Assembly (NCBI RefSeq): GCF_900489465.1
Contig: NZ_UEFQ01000016.1
Location: forward strand, 266,435 to 330,434
Origin: Aequorivita sp. CIP111184
GTDB taxonomy: Bacteria > Bacteroidota > Bacteroidia > Flavobacteriales > Flavobacteriaceae
Reading direction: 5' to 3'
Length of the DNA stretch: 64,000 nt
The notes under the pieces are model-generated. The model did not search any database, was not told where the DNA came from, and was given only the letters and a program-made list of their open reading frames with translations. Below, piece by piece: positions 54,041 through 62,093 of this stretch (positions are counted from its first letter, which is position 1; every line of letters starts with the position of its first letter). The position numbers were made by a program, and so were the translations under genes.

Positions 54041-54047
54041 ATATTTG
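54040..54047 (+). promoter_or_regulatory. Promoter -7 element back-to-back with the terminator
   Basis: TATATTTG, an exact TAnnTTTG match, starting where the terminator T-run ends. The GTG start codon of the next gene is 5 bp downstream, so the message would be leaderless or nearly so. Confidence 0.6.
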
Positions 54048-54051
54048 GCGC

Positions 54052-54666
54052 GTGAACTGGAGATGGTATTTTACCGGAATAATAATTATCCTTGCTTTTT
54101 TTGGAATAAGCATGGAGCAATCTACAATGCCTAACCAAGAAATTGTGGTTCAGTTTAATGCATCTTCAATAAGTACTGATGAAGCGGAACAAGCTATTTC
54201 AAATATAACAAGCCAATTAAAAGCTGTTGGCATTGAGGTGTTTCAGGTTTCAGAAATACGTGGCGGAAAGCTTAAAGTAACTTATTATAGCAAAGTTGAT
54301 GTCGCTATAATAAAAGATTTGTTTGATAATCAGAACAAGCTCGGCCTTGGGTATAGCACTTTTGATGAACAGAGAGATTCTTCTAAAATTCCTTTTGGTG
54401 ATGAACATAATACCTATAGATTAGCTGTTAGCAAAATCCAAAAAGATTCTGGTTCTGATTTGGGGCTTCACGGTTTGCCTGTAGAAGTAAAGTCTGCAAA
54501 AGACCAGTATTTAAACCCGATAGTTTCTTTGGGTACTTCTGAAACTAACTTTTGTTTCAAACATAGTATTGAAAGGGTATTGTATAAAAACTACCGTGAT
54601 GCTTCACTTTTATTTGATAATACTACACATAAAATTCCAGAGGTAAGGGCAGGGCCTTTATCCTAA
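54052..54666 (+). CDS. Membrane-anchored protein of unknown function upstream of secDF
   Basis: 204 residues, GTG start at 54052. One N-terminal membrane anchor (Y-F-T-G-I-I-I-I-L-A-F-F-G-I, residues 6-19), then a ferredoxin-like pattern: strand E-I-V-V-Q-F-N, helix E-A-E-Q-A-I-S-N-I-T-S-Q-L-K-A-V-G, strand-turn and D-V-A-I-I-K-D-L-F. The rest (120-204) is not recognised. The fold resembles the P1 lobes of SecDF. Position 142 bp before secDF with the same direction suggests a link to protein export, but nothing in the sequence proves it. Confidence 0.75.
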   Translation: MNWRWYFTGIIIILAFFGISMEQSTMPNQEIVVQFNASSISTDEAEQAISNITSQLKAVGIEVFQVSEIRGGKLKVTYYSKVDVAIIKDLFDNQNKLGLGYSTFDEQRDSSKIPFGDEHNTYRLAVSKIQKDSGSDLGLHGLPVEVKSAKDQYLNPIVSLGTSETNFCFKHSIERVLYKNYRDASLLFDNTTHKIPEVRAGPLS

Positions 54667-54743
54667 AAGAAATTCTTCTCAAAAATGACTTCTTTTTTTA
54701 AAATTACGAAGTCACAAAAATTAATTTTATATAACCACGATAA

Positions 54744-54774
54744 TTGTCAGATCTAACAGCAAATCATATATTTG
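54744..54774 (+). promoter_or_regulatory. secDF promoter
   Basis: -33 TTG at 54744-54746 and -7 TATATTTG at 54767-54774 with a 20-bp spacer, the standard Bacteroidota promoter layout. The leader would be about 28 nt before the ATG at 54808. Confidence 0.75.
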
Positions 54775-54807
54775 CCCGTTTTTAAAATCTGACCAAAAAA
54801 TATAAAC

Positions 54808-57800
54808 ATGCAAAACAAAGGACTAATTACCGTATTTGCCATCCTCTTTGGATTGGTGAGTATTTATCAGCTCTCTTTTACATTTGTCGCGAACAAAGTG
54901 GAAGACAGCGCTAAAGAGTTTGCCAATAGCAAATTTTCTGAAGAGCAACCACACGAAAGAGACAATGCAGAAGCCCGCTATTTGGACTCTGTAGCTAACA
55001 ATACCGTATTTTTAGGAATTGACTACAAAACAGCTAAAGAAAAAGAGCTGAACAAAGGTCTTGACCTTAAGGGTGGTATTAACGTGATTCTAGAGGTTTC
55101 TGTAAAAGATATCTTGAAAGGTCTTGCTAACAAAACCAAAGATCCTGCATTCAACCAAGCGTTGGAAAATGCCACTGTTCTTCAAAAGGATAGCCAAGAT
55201 ACATACTTAGAGTCTTTTTTCAAGGCTTTTGAAGCACTTCCGGGCGAAAACAACCTGGCATCACCAGATATTTTCTTCAACAAAAATTTAGAAGATGTTA
55301 TTAACATTGGGATGACTAATGCACAGGTAAAACCAGTTATAGAAAAGAAAATTGATGAGTCAATTACTTCTGCATTTGAGGTATTGAGAAAACGTATTGA
55401 TAAATTTGGGGTAACCCAACCAAACATCCAGCGTTTAGGAAAATCTGCACGAATTCTTGTAGAACTTCCTGGCGCGAAAGATGTGGACAGGGTGAGGAAA
55501 CTTCTTCAAAGTACTGCTCAGCTTGAGTTTTGGTACGTTTATAAATTTGAAGACATGGCAGGCTTCCTTCAAGCCGCTGATACCAAAGCAGGTGAACTGG
55601 CTATTGCGAAAAATGCTACTGAAACAACAAAATCTTTAGAGACAACAGAAACTGCTGGTGATACTACCAAAACGGAAGAAGATGATGTTAGCAAATTGTT
55701 GGGTGGTCAAGATGTAAAAGATTCTCTTACCGATGATAACAAAACTAACCCAATACTTTCAAAAATGGTTTCATTGGGAAGCCAAGGAGGTCCGGTAATT
55801 GCTACCTTTAAATTAAAAGATACTTCAGATATCAATAGTTATTTGCGTAACCCGCAAATAAAATCATTATTGCCTAACGAATTACGTTTCGCAAAATTTA
55901 TGTGGGGATTGCCAGAAGCAAGCCCACAGCTTAATGGAGAAGAAGTTACAGCACTATATGCCATAAAAAGCGAAAAGGATGGTCTTCCTCCACTTGGCGG
56001 AAGTGTTGTTGTAGATGCAAGACAAGAGTTTGACAATTTGAGCCGTGTAGTTGTTTCTATGCAAATGAATGGTCAAGGAGCTAAAGTTTGGGAACAAATG
56101 ACAGGCAATGCATACCAAGATCAAAGCCAGATTGCTATTGTGCTTGATAATATTGTTTATTCTGCACCAGGCGTAACTTCAGGTCCAATTGCCGGAGGAC
56201 GTAGCCAGATTTCAGGAAATTTTACCGTACCACAAGGTCAGGATTTGGCCAATGTATTGCGCGCAGGTAAATTGCCTGCCTCTGCTGAGATTATTCAAGG
56301 CGAAGTTGTTGGACCAACACTTGGTCACGAAGCAATAAGCAGTGGTGTAATGTCTTTCTTGATTGCACTTGTAATCGTTCTTTTATGGATGATTGGTTAC
56401 TATGGAAAAGCAGGTATTTTTGCCGATATCGCTTTGTTGGTAAACATTCTCTTCATCTTTGGAATATTAGCAGGTCTTGGCGCGGTACTTACCTTGCCAG
56501 GTATTGCAGGTATCGTATTGACCATAGGTATGTCTGTAGATGCGAACGTACTTATCTTTGAAAGGATTAAGGAAGAACTCGCAAAAGGGAAGGCCCAAAA
56601 AGACGCCATTAAAGATGGTTTCAATAATGCATTATCTTCTATTCTTGATGCAAACATAACCACAGGTTTAACTGGTTTGATTCTTTTGGTATTCGGAACG
56701 GGGCCAATTCAAGGTTTTGCAACTACTTTATTAATAGGTATTGCTACTTCCTTGTTTACTGCAATTTTCATTACAAGATTATTTATTGACAGTTATACAA
56801 AAAATGGAAAATCATTACCTTGTTCAACTTCTTTTACAAAAGATCTGTTCAAAAATGTAAGTATTGAATTCCTGAAAAAACGTAAGGTTGCTTATGTTAT
56901 TTCTGGAGTTATGATATTGATAAGTCTTGGTTCTTTATTTACCCTTGGACTTAACCAAGGTGTAGACTTTGTGGGTGGACGTACTTACACGGTTCGTTTT
57001 GCAAAAGATGTAAATTCACAGGAAATTCAGGACAATCTGATTAAAACCTTTGGAAGTGCCGAGGCAAAAACTTACGGTGGTGATAACCAGTTGAAGGTTA
57101 CAACCAAATATAAGGTTGATGAAACGGGAACCGATATAGATGAGGAAATAGAGCATATGCTTTTTGAAACTGTTAAAAAGGATATGCCGGCAGATATGAC
57201 CTACGAGGATTTCGTTGGAGACCGCGAAGGAAAAACCATTGGTAGAATGGAATATTACAAAGTGAGCCCTACCATTGCAGATGATATTAAGAAAGACTCT
57301 TTCTGGGCAGTATTTGGCTCTCTGGTTGTAGTTTTCCTTTACATATTATTGCGTTTTAGAAGATGGCAGTTCAGTTTGGGTGCGGTTGCAGCTGTATTCC
57401 ACGATGTGCTTATTGTTCTTGGAGTTTTCTCTTTAACCTATAGATTTATGCCATTCAGCATGGAGATTGACCAAGCATTTATTGCGGCTATCCTTACCGT
57501 AATTGGTTACTCGCTTAATGATACTGTAATTGTATTTGACCGTATTCGTGAATACTTTGGTGAACACCCAACTTGGAAAATGAACCGTATTATCGATGTA
57601 GCTTTAAGCAGCACGTTAGGAAGAACCTTGAACACCTCTTTCACCACGCTTATCGTGTTGTTATGTATGTTCTTCTTCGGGGCAGAATCTATTAGAGGGT
57701 TGTTGTTTGCGATTATCGTAGGTATCGTAGTCGGTACTTATTCATCATTGTTTATTGCAACGCCAATTATGTATGATACAGTGAAGCGTAAAAAAGTCGA

Positions 57801-57852
57801 AGATTTAATCGATAAAAAAGAAGAAGAGGCTGCTCCTGCATTGGATGCATAA
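54808..57852 (+). CDS. secDF: Protein-export membrane proteins SecD and SecF, fused
   Basis: 1014 residues, ATG 54808. The SecD half has the N-terminal anchor (residues 8-28), L-D-L-K-G-G-I-N-V at 85, and the periplasmic P1 domain, which contains a long acidic Thr-rich insert at about 265-305. Spans follow after 520 (I-G-M-S-V-D-A-N-V-L-I-F-E-R near 574). The SecF half starts near 690 and has G-V-D-F-V-G-G-R near 722 and N-D-T-V-I-V-F-D-R near 910. The two domains share one inner-membrane complex that pulls exported proteins across using the proton gradient. Insert and fusion are normal for Bacteroidota. Confidence 0.97.
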   Translation: MQNKGLITVFAILFGLVSIYQLSFTFVANKVEDSAKEFANSKFSEEQPHERDNAEARYLDSVANNTVFLGIDYKTAKEKELNKGLDLKGGINVILEVSVKDILKGLANKTKDPAFNQALENATVLQKDSQDTYLESFFKAFEALPGENNLASPDIFFNKNLEDVINIGMTNAQVKPVIEKKIDESITSAFEVLRKRIDKFGVTQPNIQRLGKSARILVELPGAKDVDRVRKLLQSTAQLEFWYVYKFEDMAGFLQAADTKAGELAIAKNATETTKSLETTETAGDTTKTEEDDVSKLLGGQDVKDSLTDDNKTNPILSKMVSLGSQGGPVIATFKLKDTSDINSYLRNPQIKSLLPNELRFAKFMWGLPEASPQLNGEEVTALYAIKSEKDGLPPLGGSVVVDARQEFDNLSRVVVSMQMNGQGAKVWEQMTGNAYQDQSQIAIVLDNIVYSAPGVTSGPIAGGRSQISGNFTVPQGQDLANVLRAGKLPASAEIIQGEVVGPTLGHEAISSGVMSFLIALVIVLLWMIGYYGKAGIFADIALLVNILFIFGILAGLGAVLTLPGIAGIVLTIGMSVDANVLIFERIKEELAKGKAQKDAIKDGFNNALSSILDANITTGLTGLILLVFGTGPIQGFATTLLIGIATSLFTAIFITRLFIDSYTKNGKSLPCSTSFTKDLFKNVSIEFLKKRKVAYVISGVMILISLGSLFTLGLNQGVDFVGGRTYTVRFAKDVNSQEIQDNLIKTFGSAEAKTYGGDNQLKVTTKYKVDETGTDIDEEIEHMLFETVKKDMPADMTYEDFVGDREGKTIGRMEYYKVSPTIADDIKKDSFWAVFGSLVVVFLYILLRFRRWQFSLGAVAAVFHDVLIVLGVFSLTYRFMPFSMEIDQAFIAAILTVIGYSLNDTVIVFDRIREYFGEHPTWKMNRIIDVALSSTLGRTLNTSFTTLIVLLCMFFFGAESIRGLLFAIIVGIVVGTYSSLFIATPIMYDTVKRKKVEDLIDKKEEEAAPALDA

Positions 57853-57870
57853 GTCGTTTCTTTAATAAAT

Positions 57871-57907
57871 AAAAAAAGACCTTTCCAATTTGGAAAGGTC
57901 TTTTTAT
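57871..57907. terminator. Bidirectional terminator between secDF and the DUF192 gene
   Basis: GACCTTTCCAA (57878-57888) with TTGGAAAGGTC (57890-57900), flanked by A- and T-runs. It works for rightward secDF and for leftward transcription. Confidence 0.9.
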
Positions 57908-57953
57908 TTTTGAATTAATTTGATTCTGAAATTTTAAAAAATTAAAGCTTTAT

Positions 57954-58448
57954 TTAATTTTTCGTGAACTGAATTTTATCTCCTTTTTCAAGCTTCCATT
58001 TGTCGGAAAGCCCCGCATTTACTTCCAAAACATATTGTGAAGCTGCATCTGAAGGAAGCGAAGTTTCATCAAATGGTTTTGCATTTTTTTGGATGCTTAT
58101 AATTTCCTTTTCGGAATTAAAATATAATATATCCAGCGGAATTTCGGTATTTTTCATATAGAACGAGCGCTGTCTTGAATCGTTAAAAACAAAAAGCATT
58201 CCTTGATTTTCGGCCATAGAATGGCGATACATTAGTCCCGTTTGGGTTGAGTACTCGTCATCAGCAATTTCAATATCTAATTTTGTGATGATGGAATCAC
58301 TTTCGGCTTTTAATAAATAAAGTTCCCCTTCATTGGTGAACTTTATTTCTTTTGTAAGGCTTTTGCTCTCTGAATTTGTGTTGTCTTTACAATTGTAAAA
58401 GGTAAGAATGGAGCCAGCGATTGCGGCGGAAACAAGTATTTTTTTCAT
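57954..58448 (-). CDS. DUF192 lipoprotein
   Basis: 164 residues, ATG 58448. Lipoprotein signal ending at Cys20 (I-L-T-F-Y-N-C-K-D-N). The mature DUF192 domain has the conserved T-G-L-M-Y-R-H-S-M (about 91-99), G-M-L-F-V-F-N near 104-110 and M-K-N-T-E-I-P-L-D-I-L-Y near 118-129, closing with Y-V-L-E-V-N-A-G-L. Function unknown, always small and often secreted or lipidated. It follows lgt in the same direction, 74 bp away. Confidence 0.92.
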   Translation of the reverse strand: MKKILVSAAIAGSILTFYNCKDNTNSESKSLTKEIKFTNEGELYLLKAESDSIITKLDIEIADDEYSTQTGLMYRHSMAENQGMLFVFNDSRQRSFYMKNTEIPLDILYFNSEKEIISIQKNAKPFDETSLPSDAASQYVLEVNAGLSDKWKLEKGDKIQFTKN

Positions 58449-58522
58449 TTAAAGAAATATTAAAGACCACAAATACAAGAATATTTTTTAAAAAAATAAT
58501 TTGTGTATTCGCGGTTGTTTTT

Positions 58523-59452
58523 TTATTCAGTAATTGGTTTTTTTGAAGCTTTCCACATAATATAGATTCCCGCTATTATGAAAGGGATACTGAGCCATTG
58601 TCCCGTGGAAAGTAGGCCAAGTGCAGACTCAAACCCACCTTGGCTTGCTTTTACGTATTCAACCAAGAAACGGACCATAAAAAGAAGGATCAAAAACACT
58701 CCGAAGATGTAACCAATCTGTTTTCTGCGCTCTGTTTTCCAGTATAAATACCAGCACACCAAAAACACAATTACGTAACCGGCTGCTTCATAAAGCTGTG
58801 CCGGATGCCGAAAAGGAACAGCGTTCAGTAATTCTGAAAACTGCGGATTATGCACAATGGCATCGTAAGCTTTGCTTGGTTCTTTAATTCCAGTTGCATT
58901 TACGGCATCCTGTTTCCGAATGCCTTCGTGTACAAAACGAACCCCAAGCGGAAAGTCTCCCGAAGGTTTTCCGATGATTTCAGAATTCATGAAATTCCCA
59001 ATTCTCACAAAAATACCACCAGCAGCCACAGCAATAACAATGCGGTCCATAATCCATAGGAAAGGTTTTTTAATAACGTTTTTCGTGTAAAAATACATCG
59101 CAATTAAAATAGCAATTGCTGCCCCGTGGCTAGCCAAACCTTGAAAGCCAGTAAATTCAAATTCGGGAACTGTTTGTATTGGTAAAAACACGGAAAGTGG
59201 GTCTTGTACAAAAAGCTCAGGTTGATAAAAGATAACGTGACCCAAACGCGCACCCGCAAGAGTAGCAACAACCATGTAGATAAACAGACTGTCTAGTTTT
59301 TCTTGCGAAAGACCTTCCCTTTCATAAATCTTTTTGGTCAAGATCCAGCCTAGTGTGAACGCGACAACGAACATTAAACTGTAATAACGGATCATAAAAA
59401 AACCAAGGTCAATTCCTTCGGAAGGGTTCCAAGTAAAACTTAAATAGTGCAT
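58523..59452 (-). CDS. lgt: Prolipoprotein diacylglyceryl transferase
   Basis: 309 residues, ATG 59452, seven spans. The signature R-I-G-N-F-M-N-S-E-I-I-G-K-P-S (about 151-165) with the essential Arg, and P-V-R-P/H-P-A-Q-L-Y-E-A near 218-227 (R-H-P-A-Q-L-Y-E), place it as Lgt. It attaches diacylglycerol to the lipobox Cys of exported proteins in the inner membrane, the first step for the many lipoproteins coded in this window. It lies in the group folE-cysS-yidD-lgt. Confidence 0.97.
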   Translation of the reverse strand: MHYLSFTWNPSEGIDLGFFMIRYYSLMFVVAFTLGWILTKKIYEREGLSQEKLDSLFIYMVVATLAGARLGHVIFYQPELFVQDPLSVFLPIQTVPEFEFTGFQGLASHGAAIAILIAMYFYTKNVIKKPFLWIMDRIVIAVAAGGIFVRIGNFMNSEIIGKPSGDFPLGVRFVHEGIRKQDAVNATGIKEPSKAYDAIVHNPQFSELLNAVPFRHPAQLYEAAGYVIVFLVCWYLYWKTERRKQIGYIFGVFLILLFMVRFLVEYVKASQGGFESALGLLSTGQWLSIPFIIAGIYIMWKASKKPITE

Positions 59453-59516
59453 AATAGGGATTTTATTGAGCAGGGTAAAGATAGCAAAACCGAAAAAGTA
59501 TTGTGACTCAAATAGT

Positions 59517-59762
59517 TCATTTATCTATAATTTCTTTTTTTGGTGGAACGGGGTCGTAGCCAGAGCCACCCCAAGGATTGCAGCTTGCAATTCTTTTTGC
59601 TGCAAGCCAGCCGCCTTTTAATATACCGTGTGTTTGTAACGCCTCAACTGCATAATGAGAACACGTTGGCGTATAGCGACAACTGGAAGGCAATACTGGC
59701 GAAATAAAATATTGATATCCTTTTATCAACAAAACAAAAGGATATGTGATTATCTTTTTCAA
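59517..59762 (-). CDS. yidD: YidD membrane protein insertion factor
   Basis: 81 residues, starting at TTG 59762; no ATG is available, and cysS stops 7 bp upstream. An N-terminal amphipathic helix is followed by the family signature [13 protein letters not shown] (about 26-38) and a C-terminal [13 protein letters not shown]. It helps YidC insert inner-membrane proteins. Length and Cys positions match the family. Confidence 0.93.
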   Translation of the reverse strand: MKKIITYPFVLLIKGYQYFISPVLPSSCRYTPTCSHYAVEALQTHGILKGGWLAAKRIASCNPWGGSGYDPVPPKKEIIDK

Positions 59763-59769
59763 ACAAGAA

Positions 59770-61254
59770 TTAATTTATTGAAAAAGTGGTCCCGTCTTTT
59801 CCGTCTTTCAGTTGGATTCCTTTCGATGAAAGTTCATCGCGAATTTTATCGCTCATCGCGAAATCTTTATTGGCGCGAGCTTGGTTTCTTAATTGAATAA
59901 GAAGTTCAACCGCAGCAGAAAGTTTTTCGCCGTCCAGTGAATTTTCCGAAACACTATCTTCCAATCCCATAACATCAAAAAGGAAATCGTTCATCGTTTG
60001 CTTTAGCAATTTCAAGTCGTTTGCTGAAATAGTTTCTTTTTCTTCCTTTAATGAATTTATAAATTTCACTGCTTCAAAAAGCTGTGCAATTAAAATTGGA
60101 CTGTTGAAATCATCATTCATCGCGTCATAACAAGCTTTTCGCCAATTTTGAATGTCAACGCTACTTTTTTCTGAAGAAGTGATTGAGCCTAACATTCTAT
60201 GGGCATCCATCAATCTGTTGAAGCCTTTTTCAGAAGCTTCCAAAGCGTCACTGCTGAAATCTAAAATGCTCCGGTAATGAGCCTGATACATAAAAAATTT
60301 AGTAACCGTAGGTGAGAATGGCTTGCTTAAAACATCATTTTCACCAGTAAACATTTCATTCGGAAGAATAAAGTTTCCAGTAGATTTTGACATTTTTTTA
60401 CCGTTAAGCGTAAGCATATTGGCGTGCATCCAATAATTTACTGGAGAAGTGTGATTGCAAGCTTCTGCTTGTGCGATCTCACATTCATGATGTGGGAATT
60501 TCAAGTCCATTCCACCCCCGTGGATATCGAAGTTGTTTCCTAAATATTTTGTACTCATTGCAGTACATTCCAAATGCCAGCCGGGAAAACCTTCGCTCCA
60601 GGGCGATGGCCAGCGCATAATGTGCTGCGGTTCGGCTTTTTTCCAAAGCGCAAAATCCTGCGGGTTTTTCTTATCGGTCTGTGCAGAAAGCTCGCGCGTG
60701 TTGGCAATCATATCTTCCAAGTGTCTTCCGCTCAGTTTTCCGTAGTTGTTGGTTTCATTGAATTTTAGCACGTCAAAATAGACAGAGCCATTTTTTTCAT
60801 ATGCAAAACCTTCTTTAATTATTTTTTCAACTATATGAATTTGTTCATAAATATGGCCGGTAGCTGTAGGTTCAATGCTTGGTGGCAAGGCGTTAAATTT
60901 CGCCATGGTAGTGTGAAAATCCACAGTGTATTTTTGTACAACTTCCATTGGCTCCAATTGCTCGATTCGCGCCTTTTTAAGAATTGGGTCGTCACCACTT
61001 TCGCCGTCGTTTTCTAAATGGCCAGCATCAGTAATATTTCGCACATAGCGGACTTTATAGCCCAAGTGTTTTAAATAGCGAAAAACCAAATCAAAAGATA
61101 GAAAAGTTCGGCAGTTGCCTAAATGCACATTACTATAAACCGTAGGTCCACAGACGTACATGCCTACTGCGCCTTCGTGAATGGGAGTGAATTTTTCTTT
61201 GTTTTTTGAAAGGGAATTGTAAATGTAAAGTTCTTGCTGTTGATAAAGGCCCAT
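59770..61254 (-). CDS. cysS: Cysteinyl-tRNA synthetase
   Basis: 494 residues, ATG 61254. Class I HIGH-like H-L-G-N (about 42-45) after the zinc ligand C in Y-V-C-G-P-T, further zinc ligands in W-H-L-E-C (about 222) and H-H-E-C-E near 250, and K-M-S-K-S near 283. The C-terminal helical and anticodon domain (300-494) is complete. It charges tRNA-Cys. The folE stop lies 19 bp upstream, in one operon. Confidence 0.97.
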   Translation of the reverse strand: MGLYQQQELYIYNSLSKNKEKFTPIHEGAVGMYVCGPTVYSNVHLGNCRTFLSFDLVFRYLKHLGYKVRYVRNITDAGHLENDGESGDDPILKKARIEQLEPMEVVQKYTVDFHTTMAKFNALPPSIEPTATGHIYEQIHIVEKIIKEGFAYEKNGSVYFDVLKFNETNNYGKLSGRHLEDMIANTRELSAQTDKKNPQDFALWKKAEPQHIMRWPSPWSEGFPGWHLECTAMSTKYLGNNFDIHGGGMDLKFPHHECEIAQAEACNHTSPVNYWMHANMLTLNGKKMSKSTGNFILPNEMFTGENDVLSKPFSPTVTKFFMYQAHYRSILDFSSDALEASEKGFNRLMDAHRMLGSITSSEKSSVDIQNWRKACYDAMNDDFNSPILIAQLFEAVKFINSLKEEKETISANDLKLLKQTMNDFLFDVMGLEDSVSENSLDGEKLSAAVELLIQLRNQARANKDFAMSDKIRDELSSKGIQLKDGKDGTTFSIN

Positions 61255-61273
61255 TAATTTTCTTTTAAAAATA

Positions 61274-61954
61274 CTATTGAAATTGGGTGTCTAATTTTAT
61301 ATAGTCCAAAAATTCTCTTCGTGTTTCAGAATTTTTGAAAGCACCGCCAAACTCACTAGTTACGGTACTGCTATCAATATCCCGAATTCCGCGAGAATTT
61401 ACGCAAAGGTGTTTAGCGTCAATTACACAGGCTACGTCCTCGGTATTCAAAACCTCTTGCAATTCTTTTACAATTTGCATGGTTAGGCGTTCTTGAACCT
61501 GAGGTCTTTTTGCATAATAATCAACAATTCTGTTCATCTTTGAAAGTCCAACGACAGATCCGTTAGAAATATAGGCAATATGTGCTTTCCCTACAATAGG
61601 GAGCAAATGGTGCTCGCAGGTAGAATAGAGGGTAATATTCTTCTCTACTAGCATTTCTTGATACTTGTACTTATTTTCAAAAGTTGATGCTTTTGGCTTT
61701 CTATCTGGATGAAGCCCACCGAAAATTTCCTGCACAAACATTTTTGCAACACGGGTTGGTGTTCCTTTTAGACTATCGTCATTAAGATCAAGTCCTAAAG
61801 TGTGCATGATATTTTGGACATCTTTTTTGATACTTGCAATCTTTTCAATATCGCTCATCTCAAAGGCATCTGTTCGCATGGGTGTTTCTGAAGAACTCCC
61901 AATATGGTCATTCCCCATTGCTTCAATCTCTTTAAGTTGTTTTTCTAAATCCAT
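61274..61954 (-). CDS. folE: GTP cyclohydrolase I
   Basis: 226 residues, ATG 61954. Zinc ligands C-E-H-H (about 111-114) and the later Cys in H-L-C near 180, with the motifs [10 protein letters not shown] and [11 protein letters not shown] near 134-145 that position GTP. It converts GTP to dihydroneopterin triphosphate, the first step of folate synthesis (and of queuosine via QueD/E). First gene of the leftward operon, with its -7 element upstream at 61979. Confidence 0.97.
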   Translation of the reverse strand: MDLEKQLKEIEAMGNDHIGSSSETPMRTDAFEMSDIEKIASIKKDVQNIMHTLGLDLNDDSLKGTPTRVAKMFVQEIFGGLHPDRKPKASTFENKYKYQEMLVEKNITLYSTCEHHLLPIVGKAHIAYISNGSVVGLSKMNRIVDYYAKRPQVQERLTMQIVKELQEVLNTEDVACVIDAKHLCVNSRGIRDIDSSTVTSEFGGAFKNSETRREFLDYIKLDTQFQ

Positions 61955-61978
61955 TTATTATCTCCTTATATAGGCTTG

Positions 61979-61986
61979 CAAAGATA
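61979..61986 (-). promoter_or_regulatory. Promoter -7 element of folE
   Basis: Minus-strand TATCTTTG, an exact TAnnTTTG match, 25 bp before the ATG at 61954. No clear -33 TTG at the normal spacing. Confidence 0.6.
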
Positions 61987-62093
61987 CGCATTACCATTTA
62001 GGTATTGAAACTGTAAATTTTTATTTTAAGACTTATAAACCTTACGTTTTCATAAAATTTTCTTAATTTTCCCCCAATTTATTTCCAAAAAAT

